From contig JACDQD010000105.1 in the NCBI GenBank assembly GCA_019843655.1, forward strand, positions 62,001 through 126,000: a stretch of DNA of 64,000 nt, given 5' to 3'. The notes beneath the pieces are model-generated. The model had not been told where the DNA came from. It saw nothing but the letters and a program-made list of their open reading frames with translations, and did no database searches. This document shows, in pieces, positions 12,885 to 24,431 of the stretch. The stretch's first letter is position 1. Each line of letters opens with the position of its first letter. The stretch comes from Lethocerus indicus (lineage: Eukaryota > Arthropoda > Insecta > Hemiptera > Belostomatidae). A program made the translations under genes and the position numbers.

Positions 12885-14791
12885 GTGACATTCATTAAAT
12901 TATTTAAGAAACATTTAATATGTCTAATGCTTATGCCCGAATTAAGGTATTATTCTTAATTTTGATTATGATATGATGTGTGATTAGTATATTTGATTAT
13001 TATCGCGTGCTTCTACGACTGTAGAATATTCCGTAGATTTTAAGATCCGTAACGTTGCTCTGTATTAACTACCGTTTTTTAAACATGCTTGAATTTATTT
13101 CTCGGAGGACCGAATAGTCGAACTAATTTGGCTCTATCGATCTATCTTTTCGCGAATAATACCTTCCAAATTGAACGTTTCCCAATTTCGACAGGTATCT
13201 TTCAAATTACCCACGTTAATTTGCACCGGTCGCGCGCGGTATCTCATAATGCCATTAGCGGAAAATCAATTAAACGTAACCTGCAGGCTAATTATGATTA
13301 GATCTCAAGTTGTATTCAATTAGCCCAATAGGAAAGTCAAAGTACGTAACATATTTTAATTACTATTGCACCTGAAAATGTCCTGTGGTGTTTCGAGTTT
13401 TTATCCACTGTTTACTGTACGTTAGTATAGGAACAATTAAATAAAGAATTACCCCATTATTTAGTCCGGCAAAACCGATATTCCACTTTTACCTTCACTC
13501 GAATTGTAACATACTTGTTGTGACCATAATAAATGTACTGTAAATTTATCTAGTAAGTAAAAATCATGGTAAACAATGTTAGATAATTTTAACATATAAA
13601 CTGTATTAGGTAAGACGTGTTACTTATTTGCTTAATGTAGTATAATATACTAAAATACTAACAGGGTAGTATGCAAATATAATTATAGAGGGTTTTGCGC
13701 TAAACCGATAATGTGTGTGTGAGAGAGATAGAGTGCGTTGGTGGGAGTGGGAAGAGGTAGAGATCAAGATAACAACGAATACACTGTTTTTTAATACCAA
13801 AATTGACATTAAACATATTGTACTCGAAAAGGATTCACCCTAATAGTTTCTAAAAGAGCCCAATCCACAACCAGCACATAGTCCACACAGTATTCTTGGT
13901 AAATTTAATTTCGGAGAGGGAGAAATATCGCTCAGACACAGGGGAATGAGATGGCCACGGTAAAAATTAATACAAAGCAGTTTCAAAATTTGCTCTGAAA
14001 GAAGCGACCAGATATTTGTCGGCGGAGAATGGCCAAAGTTTTCCAATTATTTTTAGCCTAACCTTTTTAGTACGAGTCCCCCCGCAGGAGTTTCGTCCAT
14101 TGGACTTGTTTCGGAATGTCGAGGTTTTTTCGGTCGCTTAAGCAACATTCGGATACCGACAGAACAACTTGAACCAGTTCCAGCTCATTGAAGAGCGGGC
14201 CAAAGACAAATTAGCCGAGAAACTCGTTTTCTTATTGGATTTTTCGGAAAAGGTCGGTAATAGGCTCTTGGGGGCGGCACATCGTTAACCATTAATTTAA
14301 TATCCATTCTAACATTTTGTGTTAAACGCACTTTTAATTTCAGTCAATTTATTTTGTACGGGGAATCATTTTTAATCCATGTTTTTCATCAAAGATTTAT
14401 TATTTGGCTGACAAATCACTGTATCAATTTCAATGCTATCTGTGGCTACAATGTAACGCTAGAGTCAATATATATATTTCAAAAATTTAAAATAACCAAT
14501 ATTGCGAAAATTCCAAACACTTGAAGAAAGAATAATCACAAATGCGTTTTAAGAGAAAGGTGATATTGTTTTAACGTACCAATAATTGAAACCATAAAAT
14601 TTATTAGACACTGAAATCAATGCTTATCGGGCACATTGTATGATTTATAAAAATGAGGCAAGGATATTTCCTATCCATTTTTATCAATCACGCCATGAAA
14701 AATGTGAGAAATAAACAATATATTATTAAAGGATAATTAATGTGATAATTGCTGGATTCAAGGTACGTTATTCACTTTTTAAATTAGTTAA
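12885..14791. other. Non-coding AT-rich DNA
   Basis: No gene is supported. A short GT/GA run lies near 13710-13735. Minus-strand ORFs at 13624-13809 and 13840-14046 are not recognisable. Confidence 0.5.
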
Positions 14792-15137
14792 ACTTGAAGA
14801 GATCCATTGTTTTAATAAAATTTCCAAATCTCTGTCACATGCAGTGTCCCCCCAGAATTATAACAATTAATCTCTATACCATCTATGTAAATGTGTATAT
14901 CAAATCATAGAAGTCCTATTACATTATTTTGAACGGCCTAGTAGTTCAATCTGGCACTCATTAAAAAAATGTCTACCAGAATTATCGAATATGAAATTTA
15001 GGCACTTGAAGATATCCTTTGTTTTAATAAAATTTCCAACTCTCTGCCACATGCAGTGTCCCCCCAGATTTATAACAATTAATCTCTATATCATCTGTCT
15101 AAATGTATACTAAATATCTAATATGAAATTCAGGCAC
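14792..15137 (+). repeat. Local direct duplication, offset 212 bp
   Basis: Positions 14792-14897 recur at 15004-15109 without gaps at roughly 90% identity; both contain the block CATGCAGTGTCCCCCCAGA. A second repeated motif, AATATGAAATTYAGGCAC, occurs at 14988-15005 and 15120-15137, which suggests two overlapping duplication events. No target-site duplication or coding potential is evident. Confidence 0.85.
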
Positions 15138-15920
15138 CGGGAATATGGAGGACTGGACGTAGAATATTACCCGTGTAGTATATTCATTGGGCGATGGAAT
15201 GTCAAGCGCATTGATCCAGAGAGGCGTACAGACGTACTGATTATTTGGTTCCGGACCTATTGTAACAAACATTATTTCCACCAGTATTGGTTCATTGAAT
15301 TGAACGTCGTAGCGGTGTACACTTCACAACTGGTAGATGGTACGCTAAATGAGACAGGGTACCGATTCTGTACCGATTTCATTTTAGTTTTATTTAGATT
15401 AATATCACAGAATAATATGGTTAAATATATTTTGGGAATTTCAGTTAGCGTCCAGTATTCCAATAGTCGACATAACATCTCGCCATGCTGTAATAAGACA
15501 ATTATTTCCAGCTACACGGACACTGAGTGCTCTAACAGTAGGAACTAAAATTGCAATGTGAGCCTCAACAATATGATCTCAAAATATGACTGACTTAAAT
15601 TTCTAGGAAATCGACGTGTCTACCGCATTCCGATTCAGTTAGATCTACACTATTCCATCGAAAAGCTGGTAGGAGGGAAAGGAAAAGAGAATGGTCATGA
15701 CTGATTGATGAATCTACACTCCTTTCTAAAGGGGCGGGCTCTCACTCGTCGGCCTCTTACAGCCTACCCCATCCTGCTTTCATTATTAATATACCTCAAC
15801 GCCACCTCCGTTTGTACTCGAACACTTCCCAGGAGAGGGCGTTGAATGAAAATATTTTTTTGGTTAAATCTCTCAACTCTCCAGTGTACAGCCGCGTTAC
15901 TCTGCCACACATGTATCAAC

Positions 15921-15922
<2 letters not shown>
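15138..15922. other. Non-coding DNA with an unsupported long ORF
   Basis: A 141-codon plus-strand ORF at 15123-15548 overlaps the end of the duplicated block and two minus-strand ORFs. Its product has no motif I recognise. I do not call a gene. Confidence 0.5.
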
Positions 15923-15966
<44 letters not shown>

Positions 15967-15973
15967 GAGAGAG
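15923..15973. repeat. GA microsatellite
   Basis: About 20 uninterrupted GA units at 15923-15963 are followed by an interrupted GA/GT extension. ORFs through it encode only RE or SL runs and are artefacts. Confidence 0.95.
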
Positions 15974-15993
15974 CGTGTGTGTGCCCGACCATG

Positions 15994-16032
15994 TATATAA
16001 AAGATCCACCCCCAAACATTGAAGCGTCAGAC
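15994..16032 (+). promoter_or_regulatory. Possible core promoter: TATA box plus initiator-like motif
   Basis: TATATAAAAG at 15994-16003 is a near-ideal TATA box. TCAGAC at 16027-16032 resembles the arthropod initiator, with its A 35 bases after the TATA start, slightly longer than the usual 30-31. The GA array immediately upstream could bind a GAGA-type factor. No downstream DPE match or coding exon supports it, so a chance arrangement remains likely. Confidence 0.25.
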
Positions 16033-19000
16033 GTATGAAAGAAGCTATTTTGCTGGCTTGGAACTTAATTCCAGGCCAACAAAATTGAATAATCCCCGAG
16101 GGTGAATACCCCTTTTCCTGTGGAAAAACGTAATATCAGTGGGCCTACCGGCTTTGACAAACGATCAAACATGAGACTGCTTTAGCGCACCTGTGGTGTA
16201 TTATCAGTTATCGGATGAATGAAAATGCAGAAGATAAACATCTACTAGGATAATAAATCATGTAAATGTTCACCGACTAATTTTAATACCTCCAGAAACC
16301 TATGAAATCGACTGTATTGGACAAACAAAGACGGAAAAACGAGGGAGCTACTAGTGGCGAGGTCTTCAGAAGAGATAGAGCTCGGAAGATTATTATAAAA
16401 ATCCTTCATGCCACAATAACTAATATTATAAAAAATCAGTCTATTAAATGTATGAAACAGAACTATTATTTGCTAATGACATTAGCTTATTTACTACATA
16501 TGTAAGGAAAAAAGTACGAAAGCTATATATGCAATAAAATTTAAAAGAAATTCTGCCAAATCTATCTTTTAACCCTTATGAGACCTTAAGAGAATAATGG
16601 TCAGAGTATATGACCGCGTTGAAAAAAGAATCTTTTTTCCACGATCTAGGTTCCCTCCTCACATCACCAACTATTTTGTTAGATATTCCTTTAAATTTAG
16701 CCCCCTGTAGGACCTTCTATTGAAAATTTACACTTTGCCTAAGAGGAGGCAGTATTTCAGAATACGGGTCCTACACAACTACTGTAAAATCCAGCCCATG
16801 AATCAAAACAGTGTTCAATGTCGAGACACACTTTCCCCGATATACGAAGCGCCCAGAAATCCGAAGTACATTTATCACGTGCATAACGCTAAAGGGTGTT
16901 TTCATGCTATGGGAACCTAGAAACCGAAATATTCAAGACTGAACTCTTATAAATAGTACTCCATCCACAACGTATAACATTCAGGTCTTTATAGCGAAAG
17001 AACAAATCGTTCTGATAGTGATAAGGAGTAATTTCACACCACTTGAACAATCATACGGCCTATATAAAACATTAGATCCAATCGACAGTCATGGAAACAA
17101 CCATAGGAAAAATTAAAAATCTGGATGTAATAAATTTAAGATATTAAAATAAATAAATGTAATATTTAATAATTACGGCATCGAGATAAAAAAAATCCCT
17201 TGTTTGTTAATAACGAGAACGTAAGGGGATTAAAGGAACAGAAAAGTACATTATATTCTTTCTAGCACACCGTTCAACATGGAGACGTTGACGACAAAGG
17301 GTGGGCATAATAGGAGGGCCGGAACGAACCCCCGCGGACTGTGAACAGTGGGAACACGGGAACAGGAGTCGGAACACGCTAGTCGCACGTTATCCTATTT
17401 ACCGGTGGAAAACTGCCACCGTTATTTGTGCCGGGCGACAAATATTTTATGGGGTAAAACCGGCCTCCCGCGGCGACCTCCATTGTCGAAGGCAACCGGC
17501 CGTGGCCGAGAGCAACAGGCCTACGCCTACCAATTTACCCTTTTTCCGACCTTCAATAGCGGACCTACAATTTGTCGTATTAATTCTATCGTGCAATAAT
17601 CTGTTTAGAAGCGAATAAAAACGAAATTATTACAATAACATAGGCTTATAACAAACCGAAAGAGTAACCGAGAAAGTATAAAATAAAATCAATAAATGTG
17701 GTGGCAGCATCCAGGTTAAATAATCGAAATAAGTATTTCTTTGAAATTATAGTGTGGGAATGCTGTTACGATTCTGAGTGCTGTTATGTATGCAAGGCCA
17801 GAAATGAATTGTAGCGCGAGCTTTTTCCGTGTAAAATACATGGAGGATACATAGCACGTGCGTCGGCGGATCAGAAGAAAAGGATATAACAGCTCCGCTC
17901 GGATTTTTTGGGGCAAAAAATTCTCAATATTTCCACGCCCTCCCCCCGCCCAGGCAGCCGACGCTGGCCGCCCCAGCGATGCCGACATCAAACTACACTT
18001 TATATTGAAATTACGTCGTCGTCAAACTTTCGGTAAGCTCCGTGGGGTGGGCGGGGCCGGGGGTCGAGCGAAAGTATCCAAAAACTAATTTAATTTAGAG
18101 AGGCCGGCGGGGCCCGGTTGTGTGCGTGCCAGTGAGTAAACCAAGTGCCACTCCCCATACCGCTCTAACCTTTCTTCATTTTTTTCCCACTTCCTCGTCG
18201 GTCCATTGCGCCCAATTAAAATTTTTAATTATTCAACTCACGGTGAAAAGTGTCAAAACTTGCGGGAAGAATTTTCCCTACGGCAATTATGTGGTTCACC
18301 GCATCCTAAATTATTCCCCTTTTTCCCGACCACCTAATTTACTATAATTTTCGCGGTAATGAAGTCAAAGTTTTGCGGATTGTCCGTCAAGTGGGTGAAA
18401 TTAATAATAAATACGTGGATTAAAGTAGCTGCAGGTCGCTTCAGCGGACAAGCTTAATTTCCTCACTAAAGTGCTAACGGAATGCTGCATAGAATGAATA
18501 TATTTTTCAAGAACTAAACAGCGAGATTAATAAAACCGGAAAAAAACATTAATCCGGTTTTGGCTTGTCGTCGTTTTCCGTTGCATTCCATCAGTGGTTT
18601 ATTGAGCCACTTGACAGTGCAGGCACCGGGTGAGGCCTGTAATGTTACTAAAGAATGCTATTAATGACGGCAAGAACTCGAAACCGGTCTGTCAAGATCT
18701 AATCAACGAGTGTAGGCTGAAAAGAATGAGAATTATTCTATTCGATATGAGTCTTGCATTTCATAATAAATAAACCTTTCGGCGTGAATAGAACTTGACC
18801 CCGCGGCCAACTCCGAAATTCGAGGCCGACTCGGCTACAGTTCTGTGAAAGCACCCGACTGAAATCCGCTAGGAAATAACCAGGGAAATATACTTCGATC
18901 GAAGTTGAATTTCACAGCTCGGCTTCCAAAATTCCCGTGTCTTCGAAGTCTGAAGCCGCGAAGTGGGATTACGGTGGCGCGAGGGGTGGGTTAACGCTGA

Positions 19001-20626
19001 CTGGGTGAATTTATGGGACAGGGACGACCTCAGGGCCGCTCCACTTAATAGCGATAAATCTCAACCATTTGTTACCCTCCAAGTCTTAGTGTTAGTCCTC
19101 TGTGGCCCGCGGCGGAGACTTCGACCCCATCCAAAATCGAGAGGGGCCGTCCGACGAACCGGAGGTGCGCCCACCAATTTAACTTAATAAATATAAAAAT
19201 TCCTTTCTTGGCGTGAATCGATAGCATATATTCGCAGTTACATAAAATGAACTGTAGGTATCAATGCGTATCAGGGAAAATTAATACACTCCTTTGCCGT
19301 GTATTATTTAACAATATTTGTACGACAGTTAGTTAACTGTGTCAACGACAAAAACAATTTGTTATTGCAGGAACGACTGCGTGGACGCGAGCTTGTCCAC
19401 AAATCGTTTTCACTCTGACAACAAACTGAATCGCTCCGTTCGAAATAATTTTGGCGCATATTTTCTCAAATTAATTATTTCCTTTCAAGAATTTGTACCC
19501 TGTTTCTTCTATGTGTCGATAACCATTAATAATATTCACAATTTGTTAGAAAACCTAGATACTTTCCACGTATTTGGATCGTTATTCCGATTTAAAGTGG
19601 GAAATTATTAACACGAAATAGCTTCCACAGGCTATACATGCGATATATGTTTGAATATATCGAAATATTCGGATGGATATGTATCATGTATTCGATAGAA
19701 TGGGATTTGGAAGGTTCTAATGGAGTATTCGTGTCGAGATACCTGTGCCACCCTAGCCCATACTTCGATACATTGAACTAAATTGAATTTAATAAAAAAG
19801 TTAAAACATATATATATTCTTTATTTTAAAAAAACTAATATACGAAATGAAATTAAGAAAATGAAAACTAATGCATGCTTAAATTTGTACATATAAATAC
19901 ATAAAGTTACATAAAGTTTCAGTGCAGCGCTTCAGTTTAATAATAAATTTTAATATCTTTTGTCACGATTAATAACCAGTGATGTAACTGTTTTCAAAAA
20001 GGATCAAATAGAAGCGGGCCATTCATAGATATTTTATTTACGAATTTTTTCACGAGAACATTTTTTTGAAAAATATGACTGTGCAATAAAAATGGTACAA
20101 AGGTTTTTCATTTATACCATGGAATTTTATTTTTGAGGTAGTCTTTCTGAATATTGCATTAACACTTTGAGCTTGATATCTTACTAGAAAATATATTAAT
20201 GCAATATGTTATCTCTTATCAAATGTTCCCCTAGGATATTTCATCAAGACGTAGTAATTCATGAACAACTTCTGAAAATGTATTAGTCCGAATTTTGTTG
20301 AGAAAAAATTGTTTAATACGATACTATGAAGCATAGCTATAGCGCTACATTATAAAACATTATTTATCAGTTTACGAATTATCAGTCTAATTCAATCGAT
20401 ACAAACTTTTTCCGCAAGCAATGTCCACCTCCATCGATTAGCGCCGCGTTTACTGTCGATGCAGATATAATTTAATCAACTAAAATTTTCCTTAGGAAGA
20501 AGATTAACCTTTGGACCGTGTTGTTAATCTCAATTAGCATCGCTACATCGGAAAACTCTAAAAGGGGAAATAAATAACCTCCATTAACAAGAACTGCTTA
20601 TTATCACGTTTTACAAGGGTGACGGA
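16033..20626. other. Non-coding DNA with GC-rich islands
   Basis: No gene is supported. GC-rich, CpG-containing islands lie at about 17280-17560, 17840-18130 and 18780-19170. Nested ORFs within them (17301-17618, 17348-17599, 17858-18088, 18963-19187) follow base composition and show no domain. A 9-bp stem with a 12-nt loop lies at 18532-18561 (AAAACCGGA and TCCGGTTTT). A CGAAACCGGTCT block near 18680 may be a decayed fragment of the foldback family. Confidence 0.5.
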
Positions 20627-20657
20627 GGGGTGGGGCTGGGGGTGGGTGGGTTAAGGG
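20627..20657 (+). other. Strong six-tract G-quadruplex motif
   Basis: Six G tracts of 4, 4, 5, 3, 3 and 3 bases are separated by loops of 1, 2, 1, 1 and 4 bases. This is the strongest G-quadruplex motif I found in the window. It lies at the left edge of a GC-richer patch running to about 20900. The C-rich complement could form an i-motif. Confidence 0.7.
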
Positions 20658-23600
20658 TGGACTTATAATTAAGTCCCCGTTCCCTTCAGGGGGCGAAAGT
20701 AATTTAATATTCGACAATCTGGAAAACTGTCGATTAAGGCGGCGGAAAATTCGGTTCCGCGGAAAATCTTAGCCAGTCATAAATTTCCAGAGCTGGTGGA
20801 GAAACTCAACTGCAATGAGATTGAGGGTAGTTTAGGTTAGGTAGAGACTGCTAGGCAGTAAGCTCGTTCTGGGCCGCTGCCCGCACAACCCCATCCGATT
20901 ATCCGGTTTAACACTAATTACATCCTACTCCGACTTTCCCTTCAACTACTTTCCTCTTTTTACTCCACTTCTGTTTCCTTCCGCCCCTTTCTTTCTTTCA
21001 ATCGACAGCTTTATTAATATCGGATTAAGACCGGATTTACAGAAGACCGGTCCGCTGAAAGGGGTGGGGCTTCGATGGCGCAAAATTAACTACTTCAAAC
21101 GTTTCGAGTGCAAGATGAAGAAATCCTGTCCTTCCCTTTGCCTTTCCTGGAAATAATCAATTAATAAATTAACTCTATGCATTAACTTTATGAAAATTCA
21201 ATCGGAAGATAATGCTTCAGTAAAATAAGACATCATTCAAAATCTTTAACCGGAAACCTCTTTTGATTTAAAATAGAGATGCTCCATTAGTCTTAGTGAA
21301 TTTTACTTTATACCACTTGAACTCAGTGATATTCACCTAAGTTTTCTGACTCGCCTGCTTAAACTTTATACCTGCCGTTTATTTAATTCTGTGATTAATT
21401 GTCCCTAGAAAAAAATAGGGAAAACATTAAGTATTTTCAGAATACGAGTATGGTATTACAGGTCTGATTCTACAATAATTCAATATTCATTCTTCTATTG
21501 ATTCAATCATTTTGCATAGGAATAACATTTAAATTTAAAAAATGCCACTAGCTAATTTATGTTTCTCCTGTATGAACTAGAACTGAAAACATTATATTTT
21601 AAAAGGTGATTGCCGCGCAAAGGAAATATTACTTTGGAAAATATTTGAATCAGTGACAAGTGACACAGAGATATTATTTTTCTTTGTAACATAATGTTTA
21701 CCCACCAGGGAACTATGGGGTCATCAATTTTCAACGTCACAGGGAATACATGGCGTGACAAATAATTATTTTTATTATTAATTCGTGGGGCGGTTATTTA
21801 TAAACAAGCAAAGAGAGAATCCATCTGCTAATTGCCATAGCAAATGCCCCATTGTCTTCCTCTTAACCAGAGGTGAATGTGTAATTGTACCTGTAATTCA
21901 GACCCGGGTATTACTAGGCTTGTAATTCTGTTGGTAGTGTGTGCGAGGCGGGGCTTAACCACTTTGCACCCAGCTAAGTACACTTTATGCAACACCCAAA
22001 GTTGCACTTTAAATTACCATCCTCGCTAATTCCCCCACTTTAAATCGAGGGGCCTTTATCTAACAACTCGTATGTTTTTCCTTTTACTACCCAATTTTTT
22101 TTATCTGAAAGTGCGGGTTAAATTTTTCTGAAAAAAGGCCTCTGAGCTATAGGTTTGTTTTGTCTAGGGAGTGCAGTTGTTTCCTGCAAATACATATACA
22201 ATTCTAAAATTGTTCCATATGATATCTCCACTAAAAGTATCAACCGACCTAACATTTTATTTAAATTATTATTACATTACGTTAATTTATTTTTGAACAA
22301 GCCGATTTTCTTCACTGATTGAGGTACAGAAAATATTAAGCACGATGTACGATTTTCTTTGTGACGAATAGAGCAATTACTGTGAGGAAATATTACAAAA
22401 TATAATATAATAAAGAGAAATACCTGTACCATTATACAATTATATTAATTCAATACACCAAAATAGAATGTTTCCCACCAATAAATGCATTTTACAACAA
22501 TTCCATTGCGTATAATTGTTATTTTATCCCGTTATTTTTCTTTGATCCTAAAACTGATCATAAGATCTGTACTGTCGTTTTATGCATTTATGATTGTAGT
22601 TCGGAATCGGCCAAAATGAAGAATTCTGTGGCGCTATGCGGCATAAATATGTCAAGGAGCACCAAGGCCTGAGTGAAAAGTCGTGTCGTATGAACGTTCG
22701 GTGGTGGGTGGTGGGAGGGAAGGTCCACGACTAAGGAAGAAACTCAAAGTGTGACAGCTTACCGTTTTAAATTTAAAAACCTTAAAGTCTTGTGATAAAG
22801 GATATATATATTTTTTATAATAAATACTCCCAATTTCGTTTCGCGAAACATATTAAAGTTGGACAAATTCGCATTTAGTACCACATAAAGCAATATTGGA
22901 ATTACGCAATGAAATTTTTTGTGATTTGTGAACAAATGCTGGCGTACATATTACGGCGATATTAACAGAATTATATGTTAAGGTATTCGGTAGAGATCGA
23001 AGGTATAAATTATATAAAGTCAACATGATCTATAATGAATATTTATGTAGGGTTATACTCCCTGATTAAAACGTGAATATTTTTTAAGTAGCACTTTGCT
23101 ACTGGCGTTACGCCCAATAAAAATGTAAAATACATTACTTTATAATCCAAGAGAATCCACTTTAAATTTACCGTTGTATGTTCTGTATCCGGTTATTATG
23201 TTAAAATTTTATCCGGGGCAGAAGCAATGAACATAGGCACAGATTTTTAGCTCCATTACAGACGGTAGATATTATTTTTTTATTTATCAAGCTCTCTAGG
23301 GTAAGATTAATCTGATTTTGCATACATACATTCAGGCCTATAATTATTCACAATACTTCAAGGACCAGATAATCAACATTAACGGAGTTGGAAAAAAGAT
23401 GGAATTATGCGCACAATTATTATAACTAAAATATATGTATCTAGATCATTTATTGGTATTGATCGGTGGTTCAGTGTTTGGTTCACGTGGATGAAAAGAG
23501 ATTCGGGAAACTTATAATAAAAGACATCCAACATTTTATCCTTTATATACGCCCAAATATCGGCTAAAGAAGAGAGGGCGAGATAAAGTTTATTTTCTGA

Positions 23601-24113
23601 AAAAATATGATGTATAGTCTGTTGGGGCGTGACGTAAACAGGGGCAATATAACGTATGAACATTTTCAGCGGACCCTTCATTGAGTGAGAATCCGTGTCG
23701 GTGGTGGGAGCGCCTCCTCCCGCCGGCCTTTAAAATCGTGGCCAGATATTGAAGGGGCAGCACGTCACCGAACACTATCACTGAGTGCCATCCACTGTTC
23801 TAGGAGCTGTCGATGCTCCTAGTAAAAGTGGCCCGCCGCCGCTCCATCCTACAGCAACATACCGCTTTCAAATCTCAAATTACTCGTACGGCAACATAGT
23901 AGTTCTAACCTGTTAAACACGACCGGTAGTTACGGTAAAAGTGGTAATACTTGTGTATTTGTTTCCCAACCTTGTAGGCATCGTAAATTTTATACTTCAT
24001 TACTGTGCCCAGAGCCTCAAGTAAGCAGAGCACCGATATCAAGTGCGTGCGTAAAGTGTGCGAATGATTATATGTGAGTGGCTAGAGTAACTGCCAGGTA
24101 TGTTCTCGGGTGT
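20658..24113. other. Non-coding AT-rich DNA
   Basis: No gene is supported. A pyrimidine-rich stretch lies at about 20930-21000 and a short G-rich patch at about 22700-22725. ORFs at 21552-21761, 23379-23681 and 23590-23781 are unrecognised. An acceptor-like tract before 23980 followed by GTAAGC near 24003 frames a possible 43-nt segment with one open frame, but nothing else supports it. Confidence 0.5.
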
Positions 24114-24431
24114 TTAACCGTTTTAGTGCCAGGGGTTTATAAAAATCCGTGTCGGATTGTGCCATGAAGCGCGATAGCGCTTCCTTCGTTTATCTGCGAG
24201 AAATGCACTTTTGCATCTTAATGCGTTAAAGAAAGACAGCTAATTATGCAGGTTGTTTGCGATTATTTGAAAGAAAATTTGTAATTACGAGAGGAAACTC
24301 TGACAGACTCGCGACGAGATACATTCTGAACCGAGTGCGTTGCGAATTGACGATCGTGACCAAAAAGAGCGAGACGGTTCACCACAGTACGCGAACAGCG
24401 CGATCGCGCTGTGTGGCACTAAAACGGTTAA
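24114..24431. mobile_element. piggyBac-like MITE with TTAA target duplication
   Basis: TTAA at 24114-24117 and 24428-24431 flanks a 310-bp segment with perfect 14-bp terminal inverted repeats, CCGTTTTAGTGCCA at 24118-24131 and its complement at 24414-24427. TTAA duplication and termini starting with CC are typical of the piggyBac superfamily. Inside each end is a hairpin palindrome: GAAGCGC-GATA-GCGCTTC at 24166-24183, and the 18-bp ACAGCGCGATCGCGCTGT at 24395-24412. There is no transposase, so the element is non-autonomous. The ORF at 24257-24526 runs out through the right end and is not a gene. Family assignment is inferred from the termini alone. Confidence 0.8.

Noticed and set aside
15123..15548. 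141-codon ORF
   Set aside because: Starts inside a duplicated block and is open on both strands; no family resemblance.
20832..20841. TTAGGTTAGG, as arthropod telomeric repeat
   Set aside because: Only two units; expected by chance.
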